From NCBI GenBank assembly GCA_025758065.1, contig CP107199.1:2701501-2765500 (forward strand): a DNA stretch of 64,000 nucleotides. The letters are read 5' to 3'. Numbering within the stretch: the stretch's first letter is position 1; each line of letters starts with the position of its first letter. Shown in pieces: positions 18,139 through 27,389 of the stretch. The DNA comes from Lachnospiraceae bacterium (GTDB lineage: Bacteria > Bacillota > Clostridia > Lachnospirales > Lachnospiraceae). Made by a program: the position numbers and the translations under genes. The notes beneath the pieces are model-generated. The model was not told where the DNA came from and ran no database searches. It saw only the letters and a program-made list of their open reading frames with translations.

Positions 18139-19068
18139 TCAGATCATATCCAGGAATGTACTAACGATCCGCGGCATATACCTGTTTCGCTTATAATAAA
18201 AATTCACTTCCCTAAGAGCGTCCTGATGGTTCAGTTTATAGTAAACCAATCCTTCATCATCCGGCACATGACGCACAAGGGTATCAGAACAAAAAGAGAT
18301 TCCCATGCCGTATCGGGACAGATTATAAGCAGTGATCTGCTGGTCCAGTTCCAGTTTTATTTTCGGAATAACATGGGCATTGTGGCAGATGCGGTCTGCT
18401 CGGGTTCGGGTATCATTTCCGGATTTTAAAAGGAGAAAAGATTCTTCCTGAAAATTTTCCAGAGGTACAGGTGGGATCCTTGAGTTTAAGTGGCGGTTTT
18501 CGCGTATATCGGAAGCTGTAAGTGCATAATTTTTCATTTTTTCATTTACAGACAGGCGGATAGGCACAGCCAGCAGCAAATGTTCCTCACAGAAAAAGCT
18601 TTTCTGGTAAATGGCAGGATCCATGCTTTTATTGTCAATGAGCAGATCTAAAGAACCGGAAAAAAGCCGGTCTGTAAGCTGGGATGTGGTTGCTTCTACC
18701 AGGTTGACCTGAACCTGGGGATATTGTTCTGTAAAGCGGGATAAAAGAGGAGGAAGCACATAGGAGGCAAAAAGGTTAGTGCCGCCTATGGCAATGGTGC
18801 CGCTTTTTAATTCTTTCATATCATTGATATAATTCTGAAATCCATTTTCCACATCCATAATGATCTCAATGGAACGTATATATTCTTTGCCCAGCTCTGT
18901 CAGCTGGATATGGTTGGAACTGCGGTCAAAAATGGGAAAACCGATCTGGGCTTCTGCTTTCTTTACAGCAGCGCTTAAAGATGGCTGGCTGATAAACAGG
19001 TTTCTGGCTGCTTTGGAAAAGCTCATTTCTTTGTAGACCTCGTAAACGTAGTGCATTCCCTGGAACAT
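18139..19068 (-). CDS. LysR family transcriptional regulator
   Basis: A 309-residue regulator. The N-terminal winged helix-turn-helix is clear (FSKAARNLFISQPSLSAAVKKAE, residues about 17-40), followed by the linker helix and a two-lobed periplasmic-binding-like effector domain (about 90-300). GGAGG lies just before the start on the minus strand. It is transcribed away from aspA across a 343-bp gap, the classic arrangement of a LysR regulator and its target, so control of aspA by an aspartate/fumarate-related signal is a fair inference. Confidence 0.9.
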   Translation of the reverse strand: MFQGMHYVYEVYKEMSFSKAARNLFISQPSLSAAVKKAEAQIGFPIFDRSSNHIQLTELGKEYIRSIEIIMDVENGFQNYINDMKELKSGTIAIGGTNLFASYVLPPLLSRFTEQYPQVQVNLVEATTSQLTDRLFSGSLDLLIDNKSMDPAIYQKSFFCEEHLLLAVPIRLSVNEKMKNYALTASDIRENRHLNSRIPPVPLENFQEESFLLLKSGNDTRTRADRICHNAHVIPKIKLELDQQITAYNLSRYGMGISFCSDTLVRHVPDDEGLVYYKLNHQDALREVNFYYKRNRYMPRIVSTFLDMI

Positions 19069-19105
19069 GGGAGCCTCCTTGGTAAATATGTATTTGACAA
19101 ATACG

Positions 19106-19125
19106 CTATAGATGCTTGTCTATAG
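19106..19125. promoter_or_regulatory. Candidate LysR-type operator
   Basis: Dyad CTATAGATGCTTGTCTATAG with T-N11-A character, 38 bases upstream of the LysR start and on the aspA side. Position and symmetry fit a LysR box; no binding data. Confidence 0.5.
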
Positions 19126-19230
19126 AAAGTATGAAATTATAAGTATTTGAAAATATTGTAGCCCAGTTCTATATTAGAGTCAAGAGGATGATCATGTGCT
19201 AAGGAAAAAGTGACCATGCAACGCATAGAA

Positions 19231-19393
19231 ATGTCCTCTCGGAGTCTTTCTTGCACCTGCCTTTGTGGCCGATTTTCCGCCAGTCGCACCCGAATTTCAT
19301 CACCGTACGCACCGCGTACGCCTCAGAAATTTGGGCACAACTGACAAAAAATCTTCTCACAAAATCAGGTACAGAAAGATTCCGAGAGAACAT
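19231..19393. repeat. Fold-back repeat family F1, copy B (163 bp)
   Basis: Nearly identical to copy A at 137-297 with the same inverted ends (CTCTCGGAGTCTTTC / AAAGATTCCGAGAG). It separates the LysR operator region from the aspA ribosome site by 18 bases, so any aspA promoter upstream must read through it. Confidence 0.88.
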
Positions 19394-19411
19394 ATAGATG
19401 GAGGAAAGATT

Positions 19412-20908
19412 ATGAAGGAAATCATGAATAATGAAAGCAATGGAAATGAAATTGGAATTAATGGAATAGGAAATAATGGAACTGAGGTGAAAAAATACCG
19501 TCTGGAGCATGACTCCATTGGAGAAAAAGAAGTACCCATTGATGCATATTATGGAGTACAGACTCTGCGTGCTCATGAAAACTTCTATATTACAGGCTTA
19601 AAAATGCATCCGGAGCTGATCAAAAGTGTGGCGCAGATCAAAAAAGCTGCAGCCATCACTAACTTTGAAGTAGGTGAGCTGGATAAAAAGCGTGCTTCTG
19701 CGATCACACAGGCCTGTGATGAGATCATAGGTGGTAAACTTCATGACCAGTTTATTGTAGATCCTATCCAGGGCGGTGCAGGAACATCCCTGAATATGAA
19801 TGCCAATGAGGTGATCGCAAACAGAGCCATTGAGATCTTAGGCGGGAAAAAAGGCGATTACAGCCTGGTAAACCCAAATGACCATGTAAACTTTGGGCAG
19901 TCTACCAATGATGTATTTCCATCCTGCGGAAAAATGGCAGCTTTAAAACTGATCTCCAATGCACAGGAGCAGTTAAAACGGCTGGAAGCAGCGTTAATGG
20001 ATAAATCCAAAGAATTTGATTCTGTTATTAAAATGGGAAGGACGCAGCTGCAGGATGCAGTACCGATCCGCTTAGGACAGGAATTTCACGCTTATGCATC
20101 TGCCATCCGTCGGGATATCAAGCGTTTTGACAATGCAAAAGAAGAGATCCGCTGCTTGAATTTAGGCGGAACTGCTATTGGAACCGGTTTAAACGCAGAT
20201 GTACAGTATTTCCACAGGGTAGTTAAAAACATGTCTACTCTCACAGGAGAAGAACTGGTTCAGTCCTATGATATGATCGATGCTACCCAGAACCTGGACA
20301 GTTATGCTTCTGTATCAGGAATTGTGAAAAACTGTGCAGTGAACCTTTCCAAGATGTGTAATGACCTGCGCCTTATGTCTTCCGGTCCAAGAACCGGCTT
20401 CGGAGAGATCAATCTGCCTGCAAGACAGAATGGATCTTCCATTATGCCAGGAAAGATCAATCCGGTCATTCCGGAGGTAGTAAACCAGGTTGCATTTAAT
20501 ATTATAGGAAATGATATGACCATTACCATGGCGGCAGAAGCAGGCCAGCTGGAATTAAATGCTTTTGAACCCATCATTTTTTATAACCTGTTTGAATCCA
20601 TTGAAACACTGGCTTCTGCAGTGAAGACACTGGTTGATAACTGTATCGTAGGTATTACTGCAAATAAGGAACACTGCCTCAAAGAGGTGGAGAACAGTAT
20701 CGGCGTTATTACTGCTATCTGCCCATATGTAGGATATGAGACAGCAGCCAATATAGCAAAGGAAGCACTGCGCACCGGCAGACAGGTCCGTGACCTGATC
20801 CTAGAAAAGGGCCTGATGGATGAAGAACAGTTAAATACAGTCCTTGATCCATATACCATGACAGAGCCGGGTATCCTTGGTAAGGATCCAATGGAGCAGC
20901 TGCGTTAA
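19412..20908 (+). CDS. aspA: Aspartate ammonia-lyase
   Basis: A 498-residue enzyme of the fumarase/aspartase superfamily that converts aspartate to fumarate and ammonia. The signature GSSIMPGKINPV (about 341-352) carries the flexible catalytic loop serine; FGQSTNDVFP and the substrate TSLNMNANE segment are also typical. An Asn/Gly-rich 25-residue head precedes the usual start of homology (YRLEHDSIGEKEVP). ATG 19412 follows GGAGGAAAG; the longer frame reads repeat F1. A fumarase is the alternative, but the sequence pattern (DPIQGGAGTSLNMN) is aspartase-like. Confidence 0.9.
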   Translation: MKEIMNNESNGNEIGINGIGNNGTEVKKYRLEHDSIGEKEVPIDAYYGVQTLRAHENFYITGLKMHPELIKSVAQIKKAAAITNFEVGELDKKRASAITQACDEIIGGKLHDQFIVDPIQGGAGTSLNMNANEVIANRAIEILGGKKGDYSLVNPNDHVNFGQSTNDVFPSCGKMAALKLISNAQEQLKRLEAALMDKSKEFDSVIKMGRTQLQDAVPIRLGQEFHAYASAIRRDIKRFDNAKEEIRCLNLGGTAIGTGLNADVQYFHRVVKNMSTLTGEELVQSYDMIDATQNLDSYASVSGIVKNCAVNLSKMCNDLRLMSSGPRTGFGEINLPARQNGSSIMPGKINPVIPEVVNQVAFNIIGNDMTITMAAEAGQLELNAFEPIIFYNLFESIETLASAVKTLVDNCIVGITANKEHCLKEVENSIGVITAICPYVGYETAANIAKEALRTGRQVRDLILEKGLMDEEQLNTVLDPYTMTEPGILGKDPMEQLR

Positions 20909-20963
20909 AAGCGGTCTGATCTGGGCATATTTGCCCGGATATAAAAATATATAAAAAAAGTGC

Positions 20964-20992
20964 TTGACTTCAACTGGTATTATATGTATAAT
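20964..20992 (+). promoter_or_regulatory. Promoter of the tRNA-Gln cluster
   Basis: TTGACT (20964-20969), 17-base spacer, TATAAT (20987-20992), 40 bases before the first tRNA. Confidence 0.88.
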
Positions 20993-21031
20993 AATCTTCG
21001 CAGTCGCGATTAAGGCTGCGAAGATAAATAA

Positions 21032-21104
21032 TGGGCTATCGCCAAATGGTAAGGCAACGGACTCTGACTCCGTCATTTTCAAGGTTCGAATCCTTGTAGC
21101 CCAG
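21032..21104 (+). tRNA. tRNA-Gln (anticodon CUG), copy 1
   Basis: 73 nt, acceptor TGGGCTA / TAGCCCA, discriminator G, no encoded CCA. The anticodon loop CTCTGAC gives CUG, reading CAG. T-loop GTTCGAATC is canonical. Confidence 0.95.
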
Positions 21105-21138
21105 CTAAGCGGAAACGCTTTTAAACTTCATAAAATAA

Positions 21139-21211
21139 TGGGCTATCGCCAAATGGTAAGGCAACGGACTCTGACTCCGTCATTTTCAAGGTTCGAATCC
21201 TTGTAGCCCAG
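21139..21211 (+). tRNA. tRNA-Gln (anticodon CUG), copy 2
   Basis: Identical in sequence to copy 1, starting exactly 107 bases later; the spacer is also conserved, so the unit is a tandem duplication. Confidence 0.95.
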
Positions 21212-21245
21212 CTAAGCAGAAATGCTTTAAAACTTCATAAAGTAA

Positions 21246-21318
21246 TGGGCTATCGCCAAATGGTAAGGCAACGGACTCTGACTCCGTCATTTTCAAGGTT
21301 CGAATCCTTGTAGCCCAG
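21246..21318 (+). tRNA. tRNA-Gln (anticodon CUG), copy 3
   Basis: Third identical copy, again 107 bases on, followed directly by the cluster terminator. Confidence 0.95.
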
Positions 21319-21324
21319 CTAGAG

Positions 21325-21366
21325 AGTCTTTGATTTCTGAGTTGTTGGAAATGAAAGACTTTTTTG
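21325..21366 (+). terminator. Terminator of the tRNA-Gln cluster
   Basis: Stem AGTCTTTGATTTC / GAAATGAAAGACT with one bulge, followed by TTTTTT. Confidence 0.85.
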
Positions 21367-21466
21367 TTGCACAGCAAATTTTACCGTGTTATACTTGTGG
21401 AGAAAAGTGGTTATCTATGATGATGTATTTATAAGAGATAGTAATAAGAAGAAACAGAGGAAATGA

Positions 21467-22207
21467 ATGTATACATTTGACAGTAGGATCCGTTACAGTG
21501 AGACTGATGAAACAGGTGCGTTAAGTTTGTTGGGAGTGATCAATTACCTCCAGGACTGCAGTACCTTCCAGTCTGAAGATATTGGGCTTGGAGTAGAGTA
21601 TCTGGAAGAAAAGAAGAGGGCCTGGCTTTTGTCTTCCTGGAGGATCGTTATTGACCGGTATCCGGTACTGGGTGAAAGGATAAAGATAGGAACCTGGGCT
21701 ACTTCATCTAAAGGAATTTACGGATATCGTGATTTTGTGATCATGGACCAGGATGGAAACTATCTGGTACGGGCAGAATCCATATGGTTTTTCTGCGATA
21801 CAGAGAAAATGGTGCCGGTGCGTGTGATGCCGGAAGACATAGCTGCTTATGGAAACGAGGAGGCACTTGATCTGGGAAAAGCGCCCAGGAAGATCCTCAT
21901 TCCGGAAGAATACGAAGAAGGAATACCTGTTACCATTGCGACTCATCATCTGGATACCAATCATCATGTAAATAACGCCCAGTATGTGGATATTGCAAGA
22001 GAAGCAGTGCCGTGTACGAAAATAGTAAAGGGCATCAGGGCTGATTATAAAAAAGCAGCAGTTTTAGGAGAAATCCTTGTGCCGAGAGTGACAAAAACAG
22101 GTGAAGATGAGTGGACTGTTGTACTGGCAGATGAAGTTTGCGAGGTCAGGGCAGTTGTATGGCTTCAGTATGGAGAACATAAGAGTAATAAGGAGTATGG
22201 ATCATGA
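21467..22207 (+). CDS. Acyl-ACP thioesterase (FatA/FatB-like)
   Basis: A 246-residue double hot-dog enzyme expected to hydrolyse acyl-ACP and release fatty acids. The N-terminal hot-dog starts with RIRYSETDETGALSL; the central segment has WATSSKGIYGYRDF; the second hot-dog carries DTNHHVNNAQYVD, the counterpart of the Asn/His active-site stretch of plant and bacterial thioesterases. GAGGAAATGA precedes ATG 21467. The stop overlaps the next gene by four bases (ATGA), so it is coupled to the cvfB-like gene. Confidence 0.9.
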   Translation: MYTFDSRIRYSETDETGALSLLGVINYLQDCSTFQSEDIGLGVEYLEEKKRAWLLSSWRIVIDRYPVLGERIKIGTWATSSKGIYGYRDFVIMDQDGNYLVRAESIWFFCDTEKMVPVRVMPEDIAAYGNEEALDLGKAPRKILIPEEYEEGIPVTIATHHLDTNHHVNNAQYVDIAREAVPCTKIVKGIRADYKKAAVLGEILVPRVTKTGEDEWTVVLADEVCEVRAVVWLQYGEHKSNKEYGS

Positions 22208-23037
22208 TGGAATTAGGAAAGACACAGGAATTAGAAATTGTCCGCACAAAAGAATTCGGCGTATATTTAAGTGAAAAAGCAGGAGATGAAGCAGCAGTCC
22301 TTCTGCCAAAGAAACAGGTTCCGGCCGGAGCAAAGATCGGAGATAAGGTAAAGGTATTTATTTATAAAGATTCCTCTGACCGTCTGATCGCAACAACCGG
22401 CACACCGAAGCTGGAGGTAGGTCAGTGTGAGATCCTGGAAGTAAAGGATGTGGCAAAGATCGGAGCTTTCCTGGATATGGGACTGGAAAAAGATCTGCTC
22501 CTTCCATTTAAAGAACAGACCCATCCTGTGAGAAAAGGAGAGAAATGTCTGGTATGTCTCTATGTGGATAAGAGTCACAGACTGGCAGCTACCATGAAAG
22601 TTTACTCCCACATGAGCAGCGAGTCCCCATATAAAGCAGAAGACTGGGTAAATGGAACCATCTATGAGATCAATGAGACTATCGGTGCTTTTGTTGCAGT
22701 AGATAATAAATATTATGGCCTGATCCCGAAAAAAGAGATGTATGGAAAATTCCGTGAGGGAGATACTGTTAAGGCGAGAGTAATGAGAGTCCGTGAGGAT
22801 GGAAAGCTTGACCTTTGCGTGAGAGAGCGTTCCTATGTGCAGATGGGATCAGATGCAGAGCTGGTATTAAAGGTTATTGATGAGTTTGACGGAGTTCTTC
22901 CTTTTAATGATAAGGCAAGACCGGAGACTATTTTAAGAGAGTTTAACATGAGCAAGAATGCATTTAAAAGAGCTGTTGGACGTCTTTTAAAAGAAGGAAA
23001 AGTAAGAATTACAGAAAAGACCATAGAAAGGGTATAA
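22204..23037 (+). CDS. cvfB: S1 RNA-binding domain protein, CvfB/YitL-like
   Basis: A 277-residue protein with S1-type OB folds: VGQCEILEVKDVAKIGAFLDMGLEKDLLLP (split here as two half motifs around residues 70-100) and a second at about 145-205, then a C-terminal winged helix (about 220-275; FNMSKNAFKRAVGRLLKEGK). This is the domain order of CvfB/YitL, an RNA-binding protein linked to virulence gene expression in Staphylococcus. The start is one of two adjacent ATGs (22204 or 22207) within the stop of the thioesterase gene. The biological target here is unknown. Confidence 0.85.
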   Translation: MMELGKTQELEIVRTKEFGVYLSEKAGDEAAVLLPKKQVPAGAKIGDKVKVFIYKDSSDRLIATTGTPKLEVGQCEILEVKDVAKIGAFLDMGLEKDLLLPFKEQTHPVRKGEKCLVCLYVDKSHRLAATMKVYSHMSSESPYKAEDWVNGTIYEINETIGAFVAVDNKYYGLIPKKEMYGKFREGDTVKARVMRVREDGKLDLCVRERSYVQMGSDAELVLKVIDEFDGVLPFNDKARPETILREFNMSKNAFKRAVGRLLKEGKVRITEKTIERV

Positions 23038-23081
23038 AAACCTTTGCAGGAGCAGATCCTGCGGTATCATATGGGTAGCAG

Positions 23082-23116
23082 AAAGACAGTTGTGTTTATT
23101 ACAGCTGTCTTTTTAT
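23082..23116 (+). terminator. Terminator after the cvfB-like gene
   Basis: Stem AAAGACAG / CTGTCTTT with a long loop, followed by TTTATTT. Confidence 0.6.
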
Positions 23117-23138
23117 TTGGATAAGGAGGAAGCATAAA

Positions 23139-23987
23139 ATGCAGAAAGTATGGAAAGATTATGGCGCTATCACTTTGGGAACCATTCTTATTGGTCTGGC
23201 CACCAAAAATATTTTTGATCCCGCCAATATGGTAACAGGAGGTGTTTCCGGTGTAGCTATTATTGGAAAGGAACTTTGGGGTCTGCCGCTGTGGGTGACT
23301 AATACTGTTTTAAATATCCCGTTGTTTTTAGCAGGTTTTAAGATCATGGGGTGGAAATTTATTAAGCGTACACTGTATGCCACGGTATTGTTGTCAGTTG
23401 TCTTTTATATTCTGCCGGAAGGCATGTATATAGAAGATGACCTGCTGCTGTCCGCTCTTTTTGGCGGTATCATCACGGGTGTAGGAACCGGCTTTGTACT
23501 GGCAGGAGGCTGCACCACAGGGGGAACTGATATGCTGGCAGCTCTGATCCGGGCAAAATTTCCTCATTATTCCGTTGCGCAGATCATGCAGCTGTTAGAT
23601 GGTATTATTGTGGTAGCCGGTGCTACTGTATTTGGCATCCGGACAGCTCTTTATGCCCTGATCGCTATTTTCTGTTTGGGAAAAGTGGCAGACAGCCTGA
23701 TCGAAGGAATGAAGTTTTCCAAGCAGGTCTATATTATTTCGGATAAATATAAAGAAATTTCAGATACCATTATGACACGTATGAACAGAGGGGTAACAGG
23801 AATTGCAGCAAAAGGAATGTATTCAGATGAGACCAAAAATATGCTATTTTGTGTTGTTTCCAGAAAAGAGATCGTAGAAATAAAAGAAATTGTATCAGAA
23901 TACGATCCAAGAGCATTTTTTATCGTCAGTGATGCCCGTGAAGTTTTTGGTGAGGGGTTTATTGAAGATAAAAATCAGCTAACATAA
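23139..23987 (+). CDS. YitT family membrane protein
   Basis: A 282-residue protein with five to six membrane segments (about residues 10-175, with the conserved ANMVTGGVSGVAIIGK and GGCTTGGTDMLAALI stretches of the YitT/DUF161 family) and a soluble C-terminal DUF2179 domain (about 200-280; AKGMYSDETKNMLFCVVSR). ATAAGGAGGAAGC precedes ATG 23139. Members are thought to be transporters or membrane regulators, but the substrate is not established. It stands alone between terminator-like sequences. Confidence 0.9.
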   Translation: MQKVWKDYGAITLGTILIGLATKNIFDPANMVTGGVSGVAIIGKELWGLPLWVTNTVLNIPLFLAGFKIMGWKFIKRTLYATVLLSVVFYILPEGMYIEDDLLLSALFGGIITGVGTGFVLAGGCTTGGTDMLAALIRAKFPHYSVAQIMQLLDGIIVVAGATVFGIRTALYALIAIFCLGKVADSLIEGMKFSKQVYIISDKYKEISDTIMTRMNRGVTGIAAKGMYSDETKNMLFCVVSRKEIVEIKEIVSEYDPRAFFIVSDAREVFGEGFIEDKNQLT

Positions 23988-24213
23988 TAACCAAAGTTTT
24001 TGGTGATAATCAAGCGAAAATTTGACAGATACAGCATTTTGTAAATTGAATATACATTTTAACTAAATAACAAATTTGGATTTTGTGGATTTACAGTATG
24101 GAATAAAAATACGCTTTCCTGTATGATAAAGACAGTTACAAAAGAGTTACGGATCTTTCTGAAAGAGGGGAACCGGGGCAGAAAGACATCTATCTAATAG
24201 GAGGAAAAAGTAA

Positions 24214-25326
24214 ATGGCTAGTTTATCACTGAAGAATGTAACCAAGAAATATCCTAATGGATTTGTGGCAGTTAAGGATTTCAATCTGGAGATCGCTGAT
24301 AAGGAATTTATCATCTTCGTAGGACCTTCAGGATGTGGAAAATCAACCACTCTTCGTATGATCGCAGGTCTGGAGGATATCTCTTCCGGTGAACTGTATA
24401 TTGACGGAAAACTGGTAAATGATGTAGAGCCAAAGGACAGAGATATTGCAATGGTATTCCAGAACTACGCTCTGTATCCACATATGTCTGTATACGATAA
24501 CATGGCATTTGGACTGAAATTAAGAAAGACTCCAAAGGATGAGATTGACAAGAAAGTACATGATGCAGCCAAGATCCTGGATCTGGAGCATCTGTTAGAC
24601 CGTAAGCCAAAGGCATTATCCGGTGGTCAGAGACAGCGAGTTGCTATGGGACGTGCTATTGTCCGCAGTCCTAAGGTATTCCTTATGGACGAGCCTCTGT
24701 CAAACCTGGATGCAAAATTAAGAGGCCAGATGCGAGTTGAGATCTCTAAATTACATCAGAGACTGGAAACAACTATTATCTACGTTACACATGACCAGAC
24801 TGAGGCTATGACATTGGGTACTAGGATCGTTGTTATGAAGGACGGTGTAGTACAGCAGGTAGACAGCCCACAGAATCTGTATGACAAGCCATGCAATAAG
24901 TTCGTTGCAGGATTTATCGGAGCACCACAGATGAATATGATCGATGCCCAGGTGGCAAAAAATGGTGCAGATGTAACATTAGCATTTGGCGGACATACAT
25001 TAACACTTCCACAGGCAAAGGGCAAAGCTCTGGAAGAAGCTGGCTATGTAGGCAAGGTGGTTACTCTTGGTATCCGTCCAGAAGATCTTCATGATGAAGA
25101 AGCATTCCTGGCAGAAAATCCAAAGAGCACATTCCAGGTAGAGATCCGTGTATACGAAATGTTAGGTTCTGAAGTACTTCTGTACTTTGATATTGATGAT
25201 GCTAACTTTACAGCAAAGGTTAATCCACGTACGACTGCAAGACCTGGCGATACTGTAAAGCTGGCTATGGATCTGGATAAGGTTCATATTTTTGACAAAG
25301 AAACAGAAAGCGTTATTATTAACTAA
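24214..25326 (+). CDS. msmX: MsmX/UgpC-like ABC transporter ATPase for sugar import
   Basis: A 370-residue ATPase of the MalK/MsmX/UgpC class. Walker A GPSGCGKST (37-45), Q-loop in VFQNYALYPHM, signature LSGGQRQR, Walker B VFLMDEP and the H-loop VTHDQTEA are all present, followed by the C-terminal TOBE-type regulatory domain. No permease or binding-protein genes adjoin it. In Firmicutes such orphan ATPases often energise several carbohydrate importers encoded elsewhere, which is the likely role. AGGAGG at 24199-24204 supports the start. Confidence 0.93.
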   Translation: MASLSLKNVTKKYPNGFVAVKDFNLEIADKEFIIFVGPSGCGKSTTLRMIAGLEDISSGELYIDGKLVNDVEPKDRDIAMVFQNYALYPHMSVYDNMAFGLKLRKTPKDEIDKKVHDAAKILDLEHLLDRKPKALSGGQRQRVAMGRAIVRSPKVFLMDEPLSNLDAKLRGQMRVEISKLHQRLETTIIYVTHDQTEAMTLGTRIVVMKDGVVQQVDSPQNLYDKPCNKFVAGFIGAPQMNMIDAQVAKNGADVTLAFGGHTLTLPQAKGKALEEAGYVGKVVTLGIRPEDLHDEEAFLAENPKSTFQVEIRVYEMLGSEVLLYFDIDDANFTAKVNPRTTARPGDTVKLAMDLDKVHIFDKETESVIIN

Positions 25327-25383
25327 TTATAACGAATATCAGAGAAGATAATGAAAAACCTCTGTTAAAAACGACAGTAAAAA

Positions 25384-25419
25384 GAAGCAGGAGAGTTTAC
25401 AACTCTCTTGCTTTTTTTG
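25384..25419 (+). terminator. Terminator of the msmX-like gene
   Basis: Stem AAGCAGGAGAG / CTCTCTTGCTT with a seven-base loop, followed by TTTTTT. Confidence 0.88.
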
Positions 25420-25541
25420 TTATTTTGCATTAAAATATGAAAATAGGGAAAACAGTAACTCCGCCATGGATTTTTATGGCAATGTTCATAAAAGGATTCC
25501 GAGAGGATACCAAATCAATAAGATGAAAAGGAGAGAGTGGA

Positions 25542-26630
25542 ATGATCTCAAATCAGATACTTCAGACCACATTAGATGGATTAAAGGGAATTACCAGAGT
25601 TGATTTAGGAATATGTGATACCGAAGGAAAGGTACTTGCTTCTACTTTTACAGATGCAGAAGAGTCTGAAAACTCTATTCTGGTATTTGTGGATTCACCG
25701 GCAGACAGTCAGGTGATCCAGGGATATCAGTTCTTTAAGGTGTTTGATGAGCATCAGTTAGAGTACATTTTACTGGCAAAAGGTGCCAGTGATGATGTAT
25801 ATATGGTAGGAAAGTTGGCAGCATTCCAGATCCAGAACCTGCTTGTTGCATACAAGGAGCGTTTTGATAAAGATAATTTTATCAAGAACCTGCTTCTTGA
25901 CAACCTGCTGTTAGTTGATATTTATAACCGTGCAAAGAAACTGCATATTGATACCGATGTAAAGCGTGTTGTATACATTATTGAGACACATAATGAAAAA
26001 GATGTAAATGCATTAGAAACTGTACGCAGCCTGTTTGCTTCCAAGACAAAGGATTTCATCACAGCTGTAGATGAGAAGAATATCATCCTTGTAAAGGAAG
26101 TACGTCAGGGCGAGTCTTATGTGGAACTGGATAAGACTGCAAACATGATCTTAGATATGTTAAATACAGAAGCTATGACCAAGGTACGGGTAGCTTACGG
26201 CACTGTAATTAATGATATCAAGGAAGTTTCACGTTCTTACAAAGAGGCAAAGATGGCTCTGGATGTAGGCAAGATTTTCTATGCAAGCAAGAACGTGATC
26301 GCATACAGCAACTTAGGTATTGGCCGTCTGATCTATCAGCTCCCGATCCCACTGTGCAAGATGTTCATCCGTGAAGTATTTGACGGCAAATCCCCAGATG
26401 AATTTGATGAGGAAACCTTAACTACGATCAACAAGTTCTTTGAGAACAGCCTGAACGTATCAGAGACTTCCAGACAGCTGTATATCCACAGAAATACTCT
26501 GGTTTACCGTCTGGACAAGCTGCAGAAGAGTACTGGACTTGATCTGCGCGTTTTTGAGGATGCAATTACCTTTAAGATCGCCCTTATGGTTGCAAAGTAC
26601 ATGAAGTACATGGAAAGCCTGGATTATTAA
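25542..26630 (+). CDS. CdaR/PucR-type transcriptional regulator
   Basis: A 362-residue regulator. The N-terminal part resembles a sugar-diacid/GAF-like sensor (residues about 1-120), the middle a degenerate GGDEF-like domain (about 140-270), and the C-terminus a PucR-type helix-turn-helix (about 295-355; NVSETSRQLYIHRNTLVYRLDKLQ). AGGAGAGAG precedes ATG 25542. It lies directly after the msmX-like gene, so control of carbohydrate uptake is plausible but only positional. A partial F1 repeat end (GATTCCGAGAG, 25495-25505) lies in its leader. Confidence 0.88.
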   Translation: MISNQILQTTLDGLKGITRVDLGICDTEGKVLASTFTDAEESENSILVFVDSPADSQVIQGYQFFKVFDEHQLEYILLAKGASDDVYMVGKLAAFQIQNLLVAYKERFDKDNFIKNLLLDNLLLVDIYNRAKKLHIDTDVKRVVYIIETHNEKDVNALETVRSLFASKTKDFITAVDEKNIILVKEVRQGESYVELDKTANMILDMLNTEAMTKVRVAYGTVINDIKEVSRSYKEAKMALDVGKIFYASKNVIAYSNLGIGRLIYQLPIPLCKMFIREVFDGKSPDEFDEETLTTINKFFENSLNVSETSRQLYIHRNTLVYRLDKLQKSTGLDLRVFEDAITFKIALMVAKYMKYMESLDY

Positions 26631-26678
26631 TGATAAATGGCATTACCCCATAAGAGGAAAGTTAGAGAAAATTAGAAA

Positions 26679-27353
26679 ATGATAGAATTAAGTCATGTAA
26701 GTAAATCTTATGGAACCGGCGGCAAGGCCATCCGCGACCTTTCTTTAACCATTGAGGATGGGGAGTTTGTGTTTATCACAGGCCGGAGCGGTTCTGGAAA
26801 GAGTACATTGATCAAGCTCCTGATGAAGGAGCTTGATCCTACTAAGGGACGTATTGTGGTCAATGATATAGATCTGGGGAAGATGCCCCGAAGATATGTC
26901 CCAAAATACAGGAGAAAGCTAGGTGTTGTTTTTCAGGATTTCCGTCTTTTAAAAGACCGTACTGTATTTGAAAATGTGGCTTTTGCCCAGAGAGTCATTG
27001 GTGTCCCACCAAAGACGATCCGTGAGACAGTGCCCCAGATGCTGCACCTTGTAGGTCTTTCTTCAAAATATAAGGCATACCCGGGTCAGTTGTCAGGCGG
27101 GGAACAGCAGAGAGTTGCCATTGCAAGAGCGCTTATAAATAAACCGGAGGTGCTTTTGGCAGATGAGCCTACAGGAAACCTGGACAGCTTTAATACCCAT
27201 GAGATCATGAATCTTTTGGACCAGATCAATCAGAGGGGAACGACTGTTATTGTAGTGACCCACAGTCAGGAAATGGTAGCGGAGATGAATAAAAGAGTCA
27301 TTACCATGGATCGTGGGGAAGTCGTCAGAGATGAGGGCGGGTCCGGGATTTAG
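26679..27353 (+). CDS. ftsE: Cell division ATP-binding protein FtsE
   Basis: A 224-residue ABC ATPase. Walker A GRSGSGKST (about 36-44), signature LSGGEQQR, Walker B EVLLADEP and the switch histidine in VVTHSQEM are present. FtsE pairs with FtsX in the membrane to control peptidoglycan hydrolases at the division site; both ftsX and a PcsB/EnvC-like hydrolase follow at once. The ribosome site is weak (GAGGAAAG at 26653-26660 is far upstream). Confidence 0.96.
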   Translation: MIELSHVSKSYGTGGKAIRDLSLTIEDGEFVFITGRSGSGKSTLIKLLMKELDPTKGRIVVNDIDLGKMPRRYVPKYRRKLGVVFQDFRLLKDRTVFENVAFAQRVIGVPPKTIRETVPQMLHLVGLSSKYKAYPGQLSGGEQQRVAIARALINKPEVLLADEPTGNLDSFNTHEIMNLLDQINQRGTTVIVVTHSQEMVAEMNKRVITMDRGEVVRDEGGSGI

Positions 27354-27389
27354 AAACCGTCTGGAACCGCTGGAAAGGCATAAGAGTAA

